Source: a virus. From it: 64,000 nt of DNA. Location of the stretch: IMG/VR virus record IMGVR_UViG_3300044799_000154, positions 1-64,000 of that record. The stretch is one strand, 5' to 3'. Both the position numbers and the translations under genes were made by a program. Position 1 is the first letter of the stretch, and the number at the start of each line of letters is the position of its first letter. The notes below the pieces were generated by a model. The model was not told the origin of the DNA, did no database searches, and was given only the letters and a program-made list of their open reading frames with translations. Positions 22,651-30,573 of this stretch are shown here, one piece after another.

Positions 22651-24158
22651 AGCAAATAAAAAGGATAATAAAAACACAATTGAAACCTTTGAATCCACAC
22701 ATGCCAGCAATGTTCCAAAATTGGATTCGTCAGGGAAATGCCAGTCCAATAGAATTTCTTATTGAAGGAATTGACAATGAACTTGAATATGGAAAATCTC
22801 GGTTCATAAAAATAATTATTCTTAGAAATACTTCAAAGCCATTGATAATTCTTAAAGGATTTGGAACTGGAATGACAAATAATGGCTGGAATTTTTTTAC
22901 CAATTCATTATTTAAGAACTGTAGTCAAAAATCATCTGTAGGAGGAATTGGACTTTTTGGGGAAGGTTTGAGAAGAACCGCTTTCTCACTTTCAATTGCA
23001 CAAAATAAGGAATTTTGGGTTTGTTCAAATAATAATGGACATATAGAAAATGCTTTGTTTATATGGAACCCAAAAACTGGACTTCCTTCTAGGCAACTTT
23101 CTTACCCTATGTGGGCTAATAACCTTGAAAATGAGAGAAGGTCTAAAAATGGAGTTACTATAGCTGTTCCATATCTCTGTTCTAATCAAGAAATCTCTGA
23201 AATAAAAAATGTTCTTTCAGACACATATGCTTACAATCTCTATAATAACATTTTGAGAATAAAATTGGAAGTCATAGACAATAATACCAAAATTTCTTAT
23301 CCAATTGATTTTCCCAACTATGGAACAAATCAAGTAAAACATGTTTCTTTGGGAAAACAGATAACAGGAACTATTTTTGAAAATCCTACTGCTGGAAATG
23401 ATTCTGGAGCAATTAAATTTTATTTCAAAGGAAGAAAAGTTTATGAACCTCAGAGAAAAAGAATCTCAGCCATTGCTTGGATTGACATAAGTAATTTATC
23501 TGGGATAAGAGTGAATCTTACCACAAGAAAAAATGGCTTTAAAACAGGCTTTCAGACTTCAAAGATTGACCCTCTAATCTATCAGATTTATAAAAACTAC
23601 AGCATTTCAGGAGTAAGTTCTAACACGGTATCCACATTAGCTAATAACTTATACAAAAAAGCTATCAAAGCAATAAATGTTGGAATGAAAAGACCAAGAA
23701 AAATAGCAGAGTTCTTGTTTAGATGTACAAATCCCTTTTGCAGTTTCAATTTAAAAAATAAGAAACCTTTTGAAATTTTCTCTCTAATAAATTGTCCTCT
23801 AAATTGCCCACATTGTTCTTCTATCCTTACTTGGATTCCTACAATTAAATATCCTCCAAATCCTACTGGAAGACAAAATAATACACAACAAATTGCTTGG
23901 AGTGTACAATCTTTTAATGGTTTGCATTTTGTATTCTATAGTTTTCCATCTGTTATCATTGACTCTAAACATCCTTTGTATCATAAGTTTCTTAATATGA
24001 CTAGCAAAGGTCAAGGAAGAATCTTGGGAGCTTATATTGCCGAAGTAGCGGAAATAGCCAACAGTCCCAGTCAAAGAAATTCGTCATCTGTTACTCAAGA
24101 TCTCCAGTTAAGATTAGATAGAATAGCTAGAGTCAATCTAGCACTAGAGTCAATCTAG
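22647..24158 (+). CDS. GHKL-fold ATPase with zinc ribbon (possible B-like partner)
   Basis: 503 aa. The N-box is IEFLIEGIDNELEYG (Glu40, Asn44), G1 is LKGFGTGM (71-76) and G2 is GGIGLFGEGLRR (99-109), the Bergerat ATP site; G1 has Lys where Asp is typical. Near the C-terminus two Cys pairs (CTNPFC and CPHC) form a zinc ribbon. It is two genes from a Spo11-like protein, so it may supply the ATP clamp as Topo VI B does, but the transducer is not obvious; a MORC/Hsp90-type ATPase is the alternative. NPTGR and SPSQR occur inside, without clear tag status. Confidence 0.75.
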   Translation: MKQIKRIIKTQLKPLNPHMPAMFQNWIRQGNASPIEFLIEGIDNELEYGKSRFIKIIILRNTSKPLIILKGFGTGMTNNGWNFFTNSLFKNCSQKSSVGGIGLFGEGLRRTAFSLSIAQNKEFWVCSNNNGHIENALFIWNPKTGLPSRQLSYPMWANNLENERRSKNGVTIAVPYLCSNQEISEIKNVLSDTYAYNLYNNILRIKLEVIDNNTKISYPIDFPNYGTNQVKHVSLGKQITGTIFENPTAGNDSGAIKFYFKGRKVYEPQRKRISAIAWIDISNLSGIRVNLTTRKNGFKTGFQTSKIDPLIYQIYKNYSISGVSSNTVSTLANNLYKKAIKAINVGMKRPRKIAEFLFRCTNPFCSFNLKNKKPFEIFSLINCPLNCPHCSSILTWIPTIKYPPNPTGRQNNTQQIAWSVQSFNGLHFVFYSFPSVIIDSKHPLYHKFLNMTSKGQGRILGAYIAEVAEIANSPSQRNSSSVTQDLQLRLDRIARVNLALESI

Positions 24159-24161
24159 CAT
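24128..24161 (+). repeat. Two tandem 17-base repeats at the GHKL gene end
   Basis: TAGAGTCAATCTAGCAC at 24128-24144 is repeated with one change at 24145-24161. The repeat spans the last codons and stop of the GHKL gene and may be a slippage duplication or a junction scar. Confidence 0.7.
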
Positions 24162-24212
24162 TAGAATAGGATTCTAATAGGATTCTTTAATAGAGAGTTC
24201 CTTCTCTTTTCT
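24160..24212 (+). terminator. Two hairpins after the GHKL gene
   Basis: ATTAGAAT-AGG-ATTCTAAT (24160-24178) is a perfect 8-bp stem. A second stem, AGAGA/TCTCT (24192-24207), runs into a short T stretch. Together they probably end the Spo11/GHKL unit. Confidence 0.5.
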
Positions 24213-24223
24213 ATTGGATAAAG

Positions 24224-25117
24224 ATGGAAGAGAAAGAACTACTAAGAAGACAACAGCTACCATTGAGAATAAAAATCAAACTTTCTCAAGATATGATTAG
24301 ACAATTCCATGAAATGTTAGATGGAAATGTCTACATCAGCTTTTCTGGTGGAAAAGATTCAACTGTTCTTCTTCATCTAGTTCGTCAAATGTATCCAGAA
24401 GTGCCAGCAGTCTTTGTTGACACAGGACTAGAATATCCAGAAATTAGAGAATTTGTAAAGACAATTTCTAATGTAATCTGGTTAAAGCCAAAGAAGTCTT
24501 TCTATCAAGTTGTTAAAAAATATGGTTATCCTATTGGTACTAAAGCTCAAGCAACATATATTCGACAGGTTCAAACAACAAAAAGTTCATCATTTAGAAG
24601 TTACAGGTTACACGGAAAGAAAGGCAATTACAAAGTTTCTGTAAATGACAAATGGAACTTTTTAGTGAATGCTCCTTTCAAGACTTCAGAAAGATGTTGT
24701 TATATTCTGAAAAAGAATCCTGTCAAAATATTTGAAAGAGAGACTCTTCGTAGACCTTTTATGGGAACAATGGCAATAGATTCTATTAGTAGGAAAAGAT
24801 TGTATCTTCAGAGTGGTTGCAATTCATTTGAGTTTGGAAAAGAACAATCTACTCCACTAGGATTCTGGACTGAAAAAGATGTATGGGATTATATTCATCA
24901 GAATAGAATTCCATATTGTACTCTTTATGATAAAGGAATGGATAGAACAGGATGTATGTTCTGTCTATTCGGGATAGATAAAGAAAAGACTTCTAGATTT
25001 CTTATTTTGAAGGAACTTCATCCTGAACTTCATTCTTATTGCATGAAGAACTTGGGTATTGAAGAAGTCTTAGAATATTTGAAAATACATGGAATTAATG
25101 TTCCTATTTGGGAATAA
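24224..25117 (+). CDS. PAPS reductase-like PP-loop protein
   Basis: 297 aa. ISFSGGKDS (PP-loop, 41-46) and VFVDTGLEYPEI are diagnostic of the PAPS reductase/adenine nucleotide alpha hydrolase family. CCYILKKNP, SGCNSFEFG and RTGCMFCLFG add cysteines as in the phage and DndC-like branch, which can hold a cluster. It could serve sulfur transfer or DNA modification; no other Dnd gene is seen in the window. No tag. Confidence 0.85.
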   Translation: MEEKELLRRQQLPLRIKIKLSQDMIRQFHEMLDGNVYISFSGGKDSTVLLHLVRQMYPEVPAVFVDTGLEYPEIREFVKTISNVIWLKPKKSFYQVVKKYGYPIGTKAQATYIRQVQTTKSSSFRSYRLHGKKGNYKVSVNDKWNFLVNAPFKTSERCCYILKKNPVKIFERETLRRPFMGTMAIDSISRKRLYLQSGCNSFEFGKEQSTPLGFWTEKDVWDYIHQNRIPYCTLYDKGMDRTGCMFCLFGIDKEKTSRFLILKELHPELHSYCMKNLGIEEVLEYLKIHGINVPIWE

Positions 25118-25140
25118 AATACACTATAGGGTTAGCTTCC

Positions 25141-25154
25141 CATGGTTAACCATT
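25141..25154. promoter_or_regulatory. Palindrome ATGGTTAACCAT in 145-base gap
   Basis: The exact 12-base core lies at 25142-25153, shortly after the PAPS-reductase-like gene and far (110 bases) from the next start. In between lie a stem-loop and a TATA-like box. Confidence 0.6.
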
Positions 25155-25177
25155 TTATCATTTTCTCTGCTGGTTGC

Positions 25178-25216
25178 GGGTCAATTCAACAGTAGTGGCA
25201 TCATGGATTTTGACCC
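25178..25216 (+). promoter_or_regulatory. Stem-loop GGGTCAA/TTGACCC
   Basis: Seven perfect base pairs around a 25-base loop, between the palindrome and the next gene. It could be a terminator without a T tract, an operator or a small RNA hairpin. Confidence 0.4.
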
Positions 25217-25233
25217 ACAACATTTTATGGTAA

Positions 25234-25240
25234 TTTAAAA
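25234..25240 (+). promoter_or_regulatory. Possible TATA box for the 25263 gene
   Basis: TTTAAAA lies 23-29 bases before the ATG at 25263, the spacing expected for a leaderless archaeal transcript. Seen by eye only. Confidence 0.4.
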
Positions 25241-25262
25241 CTTAAATAGGTAAAGTGATATA

Positions 25263-25580
25263 ATGTCTATTGATAGAGCTTTGTCTCAACCAGAAAATCC
25301 CAGTGAACGGTATCCATTGATGCCAATAATCTTAAGATGTAATCATTGTGGTCAAGACTTTACTGTTTGGAAGGAATTCTTAGACCATATGGAAAAGTCT
25401 TCCCATAGAATATGTTACAAATGTGGATATTCCTGTGGTGGAATGGTTGAGTATTTACGTTCAGAGTTTATAGCAATCCATCAAATTGATGGAACTGTAG
25501 AGTCATGGAAATATAAGCACATAATTCCATGTCCTTTTCTTAACCCTTCAAAAAGGAGTTTAAAGAATAATGACATATAA
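25263..25580 (+). CDS. C2H2-type zinc-finger protein with tags at both ends
   Basis: 105 aa. The N-terminal tag NPSER is at 12-16 and the C-terminal tag NPSKR at 94-98. CNHCGQDFTVWKEFLDHMEKSSH is a C2H2 finger and CYKCGYSCGG plus a late His may form another. Its double tagging makes it informative about the tag's role. Confidence 0.75.
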   Translation: MSIDRALSQPENPSERYPLMPIILRCNHCGQDFTVWKEFLDHMEKSSHRICYKCGYSCGGMVEYLRSEFIAIHQIDGTVESWKYKHIIPCPFLNPSKRSLKNNDI

Positions 25581-25597
25581 AAAAGGAGTGATTAAAG

Positions 25598-25891
25598 TTG
25601 CCATTTAAGCGTAAGAGTCGTGGTAGGTCTAAAGGTAATAAGGGAAGTGGAGCTACTGTTCAATGTGATAATTGTGGGGCAATAGTTCCAAGAGATAAGG
25701 CTAAGAAAGTTATGAGTAGACTTTCTTTCGTTGATTATGCATTAGCTAAGGAGTTACGAGATAAAGGTGCATATCTTCCTTTGTCTTCTGATGTAAAATA
25801 TTACTGCATTTCATGTGCTGTGCATCGTGGTATAGTGAAGGTCAGAGCTGAGAAAGAACGTCATACACGCACACGAAGATATCACAATTGA
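25598..25891 (+). CDS. Ribosomal protein eS26
   Basis: 97 aa, TTG start. It matches eS26 almost end to end: basic FKRKSRGRSKGNKGSG, VQCDNCGAIVPRDKAKK (C23, C26), LAKELRDKGAYLP, then YYCISCAVHRGIVKVR (C70, C73). eS26 sits at the mRNA exit channel of the small subunit. It is known from eukaryotes and from TACK/Asgard archaea, not from most Euryarchaeota. An eS26 on a mobile element suggests ribosome remodelling. No tag. Confidence 0.93.
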   Translation: MPFKRKSRGRSKGNKGSGATVQCDNCGAIVPRDKAKKVMSRLSFVDYALAKELRDKGAYLPLSSDVKYYCISCAVHRGIVKVRAEKERHTRTRRYHN

Positions 25892-25901
25892 GGAATAAGA
25901 A

Positions 25902-26120
25902 ATGACCGAATTAATAAAGAATTCAAAATATGAGATTAAATGTACTAAGGCAGATGGAGACATAGTTGAGATACAAGTTACAATCAAAGACCAGAAACTC
26001 TCAGATGATGAAATGGCTAGTCTGAGTACGACTATCCGCAAGATTCTCTATGCTTTCGATAGAGCAGATAGTGTCTCATCCAGATATGGGTCTGCTGATG
26101 GAAAGAGGAGTAAGGAGTAA
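25902..26120 (+). CDS. Unrecognised 72-aa protein after eS26
   Basis: Strand-strand-helix: KYEIKCTKADGDIVEIQVTIKD, then an acidic helix. No tag and no family recognised. Ends just before the next ATG. Confidence 0.55.
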   Translation: MTELIKNSKYEIKCTKADGDIVEIQVTIKDQKLSDDEMASLSTTIRKILYAFDRADSVSSRYGSADGKRSKE

Positions 26121-26121
26121 A

Positions 26122-26307
26122 ATGTCAGAGAATAATAAGCCTAAGACTCCCTGTGACAGGTGTGGGAGTTATAGATGGATAAGATGGGCTGATAAGCATA
26201 ATTATACCTGTCAGAAGTGTGGTAACTTCTATTTGAAGAAACCAGTCAAAGTAATTGGAAAATTAGAAAAATTAGGAGAATTGAAAGATGAATATAAACA
26301 AGAATAA
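26122..26307 (+). CDS. 61-aa zinc ribbon
   Basis: From ATG 26122: CDRCGSYRWIRW and CQKCGNFYL with a basic tail, a nucleic-acid-binding style ribbon. Overlaps the ParB-like gene start by 20 bases. No tag. Confidence 0.6.
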   Translation: MSENNKPKTPCDRCGSYRWIRWADKHNYTCQKCGNFYLKKPVKVIGKLEKLGELKDEYKQE

Positions 26308-27310
26308 ATTCAAAGATGTAAAAGAGATAGATGAACATACAGCATTTGGATGGCTAAAACTTTCAGAAGCTAAAGTAAGTCCAAATAATATCAGAGAAAA
26401 ACTTGAGAAAGAAGACATAGAAATTGTAAAGAAAAATCTACTTCCATCAATCAAAGCTCTGGGATTAGCACAATTGCCTCTTAGCACTCCAGAAGGAGAA
26501 ATCTTTGCTGGTTCTAGACGCTTGAAAGCATGTGAAGAGTTAGGAGAAACATTAATTCCTGTTGTGATAAAAGACATAGATTCTAAAGCTCAGATTGCAT
26601 TGTCTTGGTCAGAGAACAGAGCCCGACAAGAAGTTGAGACTTTAGCAGAAGCTAGAAAATTCAAACAATTAATGGATGAACATGGAATGTCTGGAAGAGA
26701 AGTCGGAATATATTTAGGAATACCAAATACCTATGTTGCTGAAAGATTACAGATGCTTGAAACTTTTGGAGAGGGTGTCCTGAGTCAGGACACTAAGATT
26801 GTGGAAAGTAAAGGTTTGACTAAAGAGGAAGAAAAGAAAAGCTTGACAACAGAGAAAGCTAAGATTCTTTCTCGTGATTGGGTCCCTCAAAAAATAAAAG
26901 AAGAACTTGTTCAACAAATTGAGACAGGTGGACTGAGTTATCAGCAAGTTAAAGGAATACTTGGTAAAGGAAAGGTTGTCCTTACAATCATAGAAGAGGA
27001 AGAAAAACCTGAAGTAAAAGCTAAACTGCAAGAAGAGTTTGGTGGAGTAAAAGCATTTAAAGTAAAGCCAGAAAAAGTCATTGATAGACAAAATGAACTT
27101 AAAGGATTAGCACCTAAACTATCCAAAGAAGAACTTCCTGCTGAACAATTTGAAACTGATTCTGAGAAAATAGATGTCCAAATACATCCAAAAGTATTGC
27201 AGAGAATAACTAAATACTTTGTAGACAAGAAAGGACGATATGTAAGATGTAAAGTTGAAGTTGTTGGTGAAATAGCTAGGTCAGAAAAGGAAGAGAAGAA
27301 TAAAAAGTGA
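26288..27310 (+). CDS. ParB/Srx-fold protein
   Basis: 340 aa. VSPNNIREKLEKEDIE, GLAQLPL and EIFAGSRRLKACEELG match the ParB N-terminal domain (partner box and GxRR motif), and MSGREVGIYLGIPNTYVAERLQML is the HTH that binds centromere-like sites. A 150-residue charged C-terminal region follows. It could bind the ATGGTTAACCAT palindromes. A second ParB-like protein is at 56339; no ParA is seen in the window. Confidence 0.85.
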   Translation: MNINKNKFKDVKEIDEHTAFGWLKLSEAKVSPNNIREKLEKEDIEIVKKNLLPSIKALGLAQLPLSTPEGEIFAGSRRLKACEELGETLIPVVIKDIDSKAQIALSWSENRARQEVETLAEARKFKQLMDEHGMSGREVGIYLGIPNTYVAERLQMLETFGEGVLSQDTKIVESKGLTKEEEKKSLTTEKAKILSRDWVPQKIKEELVQQIETGGLSYQQVKGILGKGKVVLTIIEEEEKPEVKAKLQEEFGGVKAFKVKPEKVIDRQNELKGLAPKLSKEELPAEQFETDSEKIDVQIHPKVLQRITKYFVDKKGRYVRCKVEVVGEIARSEKEEKNKK

Positions 27311-27320
27311 GTTGAGATAA

Positions 27321-28052
27321 TTGCCAAGATATTGGTTATCAGGTGAAGAAAAGAAGCTTCTTTGGAAGCTTAGAGATAAAGGACTCAAGTCTGACAGTGG
27401 AGACTATTGGAGACATTTGATTCCTAGAAATGAGAAAGAACTTAACTTTCTTTTAAGTATAATACCTGATAATGCAGTAGAACAAGAGAGAGCCAATGAA
27501 TCTTTTAGTTGGAAAGAAAGGCAAACAAGAAGACTTCCTGATGGAACAAGAGAACTTAGAGACATTATCTACACAGCTAATCTAAAAACTTCTCTTTGGT
27601 ATTTTGAGATTTTGCATCCTTTTACAATTCAACCTTTACCAGAAGGACTGGATGCTAATCAATATGAATCCAAAGAATGGATTCCTCAAGTCTTTGATAT
27701 TTCCAATAAAACTTGGAGACAAACTTCACAAAGGGAATGTGAAAATTGGAATGATTTGGTAAATTGTCCTTCTTGTAATCATCCAACATTTCCACAATTT
27801 GAATGCCATGTTTGTGGAGCAAGAATAGTTCCTCCTTTGAAGGAGATAGAAAAAAGAGTTCTAAGTCTCATTTGTATTCTTCCAGATACTACAGATTGGC
27901 TTGAAGAAGAAGAACAAGCAATTGAAAAGCCTGAATCTGAAGAAAAGGAAGAAGAACCTACTGAACTTGAAGAAGTAATTGAAGAAACAGTTAGTGAGGA
28001 AGTTGTAGAGAGGGAAGAAGATGAAGAAACCAAAGATATCCCAATCAGTTAA
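27321..28052 (+). CDS. Zinc-ribbon protein with acidic tail
   Basis: 243 aa, TTG start. The N-terminal half is Trp-rich and unrecognised; a ribbon (CPSC...CHVC) lies near residues 152-170, and the last ~45 residues are strongly acidic. Such tails often contact basic partners. No tag. Confidence 0.6.
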   Translation: MPRYWLSGEEKKLLWKLRDKGLKSDSGDYWRHLIPRNEKELNFLLSIIPDNAVEQERANESFSWKERQTRRLPDGTRELRDIIYTANLKTSLWYFEILHPFTIQPLPEGLDANQYESKEWIPQVFDISNKTWRQTSQRECENWNDLVNCPSCNHPTFPQFECHVCGARIVPPLKEIEKRVLSLICILPDTTDWLEEEEQAIEKPESEEKEEEPTELEEVIEETVSEEVVEREEDEETKDIPIS

Positions 28053-28284
28053 AGAGATAGATAATAGAATCTCAGAACTCAAGGAAGCAATTGAAGAAGA
28101 GAATAGAAAGATAAGTGTTCTTAATCTTGAATTAAAACAGAAAGAACATGAGACTGAGAAGTCTATCCGAGAGCATGAGCTTCTTATCGAAGAGTATAAA
28201 CTCCTTCTCAAACATTATCATGAAGAAAGAGTATTAGTATCTAATCCATCAAGTCGAAATGGAAATGGGAGGCATAAAGATTGA
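28021..28284 (+). CDS. Coiled-coil protein with tag
   Basis: 87 aa. One long heptad-like coiled coil (about 5-65) and the tag NPSSR at 75-79 near the end. It starts inside the acidic tail of the previous gene. Confidence 0.65.
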   Translation: MKKPKISQSVKEIDNRISELKEAIEEENRKISVLNLELKQKEHETEKSIREHELLIEEYKLLLKHYHEERVLVSNPSSRNGNGRHKD

Positions 28285-28436
28285 AAGCAAAAATAGATAG
28301 AGAAAGAAAGATGGTAGTTCTAACAGTTGATGACCCTCGTGCTAGAGAAGGTCTAAAAGAAGAAATGCCATTTGACAACTGGTTTGAATTCTCTAAAAGA
28401 ATATCAGAGAAAATAGCAAAAAGCCATCGGTGTTAA
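28281..28436 (+). CDS. 51-aa small protein
   Basis: TTG start overlapping the previous stop (TTGA). Basic N-terminus, then MVVLTVDDPRAREGL and an aromatic helix. No tag; family unknown. Confidence 0.45.
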   Translation: MKAKIDRERKMVVLTVDDPRAREGLKEEMPFDNWFEFSKRISEKIAKSHRC

Positions 28437-28439
28437 ATT

Positions 28440-28607
28440 ATGGATTTCGATAATAGCGTAGCCTATGTTGCTTATAAGTTCTACAATCGTTTAGCTATCC
28501 ACAATGCACCCGAGAAAGTATTAGATTTCTTCATATCATTTTTATGTGTATATTCTACCAAGCATAATTTCATCTACTTCTTTGTAAATGATTGGCTTAG
28601 GATTTGA
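28440..28607 (+). CDS. 55-aa hydrophobic/aromatic small protein
   Basis: An aromatic-rich helix pair (AYVAYKFYNRLAI; FFISFLCVYS) that may be membrane associated. It fits exactly between its neighbours. No tag. Confidence 0.45.
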   Translation: MDFDNSVAYVAYKFYNRLAIHNAPEKVLDFFISFLCVYSTKHNFIYFFVNDWLRI

Positions 28608-28613
28608 TGATTA

Positions 28614-29162
28614 ATGAGTTCAAAATATAACAAGAAAGGTTGTCCTTATTGTGATGAAGACAAAGGAAACCTTTATCCATTGAATGCAAAAGAAGAGCAG
28701 AGTTGCTTCTATTGTAAACTTTGTCCTAAATGTCGAGACCCAATTATCATCTATAAATATCATAATGAGCCCTCTAACTCTGAAATAGAAGAAATGACAG
28801 AATGGGCAATGATTACTTTCCAAGGAAGGACTCCTGATTTTGAACGATTACATGTATTAGACCATTTCTCAATAGAACTTAGACCAAATGTGAGAGCTAA
28901 ACAAATAACAACTAGGAAAGTTGTTTTCTCATGTCCTGTGTGCAATAGATTCTTTTCTTCTTCAGAAATGATAAAATGTAAGGAAGGACTTTTCGTATGC
29001 AGAGAATGTCATATCAAACTTTCTAACAATTCTTTAGAAGAACATCTGATTGGGCAGACGAATGAAAGTATCGGAGAGCCCTCTGGTTTATCCAAAGAAC
29101 AAGCTCAATATGAGCATATTCAACAGATGGATGATGAAGATGAAGAAGGAACAAATAACTAA
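28614..29162 (+). CDS. Multi-zinc-ribbon protein
   Basis: 182 aa. CPYC, CFYCKLCPKC, then CPVC and CREC give two or three zinc sites around a central alpha/beta segment. Acidic C-terminus. No tag. RING- or ribbon-like, with no confident family. Confidence 0.65.
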   Translation: MSSKYNKKGCPYCDEDKGNLYPLNAKEEQSCFYCKLCPKCRDPIIIYKYHNEPSNSEIEEMTEWAMITFQGRTPDFERLHVLDHFSIELRPNVRAKQITTRKVVFSCPVCNRFFSSSEMIKCKEGLFVCRECHIKLSNNSLEEHLIGQTNESIGEPSGLSKEQAQYEHIQQMDDEDEEGTNN

Positions 29163-29361
29163 GAAATTCGTGAATGATTCTGTGGTAGAATCTATTAGAC
29201 AAGCCATTAGATTTGAAGTGAAGAAAGAGTATAAAGAAAGAGAGATAGAAGTTACTCGGCTAGTTCTAGGTAAACTCATCCATGATTGTAGAATAGAAAT
29301 CACACCAAGTAGAAGGGAAGAAAGTGTCTTATTCACCAAAAAGAATAAAAATGAAAAATAA
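29140..29361 (+). CDS. Helical small protein with variant tag
   Basis: 73 aa from ATG 29140, inside the end of the previous gene. Basic helices, then ITPSRRE (TPSRR 55-59), the tag with Thr for Asn, and a 14-residue basic tail. Confidence 0.6.
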   Translation: MKKEQITKKFVNDSVVESIRQAIRFEVKKEYKEREIEVTRLVLGKLIHDCRIEITPSRREESVLFTKKNKNEK

Positions 29362-29710
29362 GCCAACCTGCTTGTTCTGTCATGGAAAACTAGAAGCAAC
29401 ATCAGTTAGTATAAGCAGAGGCATAAGTTCTTATGATATACTTGGAAGTAATCAACCTTTTGCTATTCCTTCTCAAGATGAGATAACTTTGAAAATAAAC
29501 TGCCCTCAGTGTGGAGCTTATGGTGAAGCATTAGGAGATAAGGCTTCTTTCTCAGGAAACTCGAAGCATCCAATAATTGAAATTGATAATGTAGCTATTG
29601 GAAGTTTGATGAATGGAAGTGGAATTATTGAAGCATTCCATCCTAAACTTCAACCTTTCAACCCAAGTAGGCGAGATAATAATCCAAATAGAAGGGAATC
29701 AAATGAGTGA
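29351..29710 (+). CDS. Zinc-ribbon protein ending in two adjacent tags
   Basis: 119 aa from ATG 29351. CLFCHGKLEA and CPQCGAYGE form the ribbon. Ends NPSRR-DN-NPNRR-ESNE: a canonical tag (104-108) and an Asn variant (111-115) two residues apart. Confidence 0.7.
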   Translation: MKNKPTCLFCHGKLEATSVSISRGISSYDILGSNQPFAIPSQDEITLKINCPQCGAYGEALGDKASFSGNSKHPIIEIDNVAIGSLMNGSGIIEAFHPKLQPFNPSRRDNNPNRRESNE

Positions 29711-29990
29711 TAATACAAATCCCTATATCAAAAAAACAAGACGAGATAAGCTAGATGCGTATCTAGACCCTCTAATCAAAGAAATCAGTCCAGAAAAAGC
29801 ACCTGAAGAAGTCAGTTACATAATCTTGAAGTTGCTAGTGAAAGGATTACCTATAGATGTAAGAGGAGGTATCCTTGCTCAAGGTGTCATGACAGAAACT
29901 TTAAAGAATTACCAAGAATTCATATTCATGCCAATGGAGAAAAGAATACTATTACAGCGATGGTTAGACCCTGATGGGAGTTGGACTTAA
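29703..29990 (+). CDS. Unrecognised 95-aa helical protein
   Basis: From ATG 29703. NTNPYIKKTRR near the start is tag-like in position but lacks Ser. Helical body, no cysteines. Overlaps neighbours on both sides. Confidence 0.55.
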   Translation: MSDNTNPYIKKTRRDKLDAYLDPLIKEISPEKAPEEVSYIILKLLVKGLPIDVRGGILAQGVMTETLKNYQEFIFMPMEKRILLQRWLDPDGSWT

Positions 29991-30151
29991 TGAAAGTTTC
30001 TGATATGGATGAACTTGTTTTTCTTTGGAAAGAGTATGCTAAAGCTAGGGACAAAGATTTGACTGAAGATGCTAAAGACCTTAAAAGGCAAATCCGTAAA
30101 TTTATTCAATCATTGCCAAAATTTGATGAGAGAGACCAGGTCGTCCACTGA
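29990..30151 (+). CDS. 53-aa helical small protein
   Basis: ATG overlaps the previous stop as TAATG. Two charged amphipathic helices; the last residues run toward the palindrome at 30156. No tag. Confidence 0.45.
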   Translation: MKVSDMDELVFLWKEYAKARDKDLTEDAKDLKRQIRKFIQSLPKFDERDQVVH

Positions 30152-30155
30152 ATAT

Positions 30156-30169
30156 CATGGTTAACCTTG
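30156..30169. promoter_or_regulatory. Palindrome variant CATGGTTAACCTTG
   Basis: The same one-mismatch variant as at 14472, in the 62-base gap before the next gene. Its ATG is in frame with that gene, but ATG 30214 (MKECPSC) is the better start. Confidence 0.5.
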
Positions 30170-30213
30170 TAGGGAGCAGTCCATCATACTTAGTAAATAA
30201 GGAAGTTGATACA

Positions 30214-30573
30214 ATGAAAGAATGTCCAAGTTGTAGAAATCAGATTGAAGATTGGCAAGCTGTTTGTAAGAATTGCTGGAATACTCTTCAGAAGCATGAT
30301 GAGAAGTTTGGTTCAAACTTTTGTACAATGGTTACTGAGGAACTTCTAAAATCTGGAAAAAGAGATTGTATCACTAAGGAGCTAATGGTTGTTATCCAAG
30401 ATAGACTTACTCCTGATACTGCTAGGAAAGCTGAGAAATTAAAACAGAAAATGAAGGGCGTTTGCAATGCATGTTATCACCAAATAGGTTCTAAAGACAT
30501 AGATGAATGCTTCAACTGTCCCTATCACATTCTTTTCAACAAGATGCTAGAAGAAATCTGGAATGGTAAATGA
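30214..30573 (+). CDS. Zinc-ribbon protein
   Basis: 119 aa from ATG 30214. CPSCRNQIEDWQAVCKNCWNTL resembles the C-terminal ribbon of the phosphatase at 19911; further cysteines (CNACYHQIG, CFNC) form a second site. No tag. Confidence 0.65.
   Translation: MKECPSCRNQIEDWQAVCKNCWNTLQKHDEKFGSNFCTMVTEELLKSGKRDCITKELMVVIQDRLTPDTARKAEKLKQKMKGVCNACYHQIGSKDIDECFNCPYHILFNKMLEEIWNGK

Noticed and set aside
26747-27327. Long minus-strand frames opposite the ParB-like gene and elsewhere
   Set aside because: They are antisense to well-supported + genes, rich in Ser/Phe/Leu as shadow frames are, and have no recognisable motifs.
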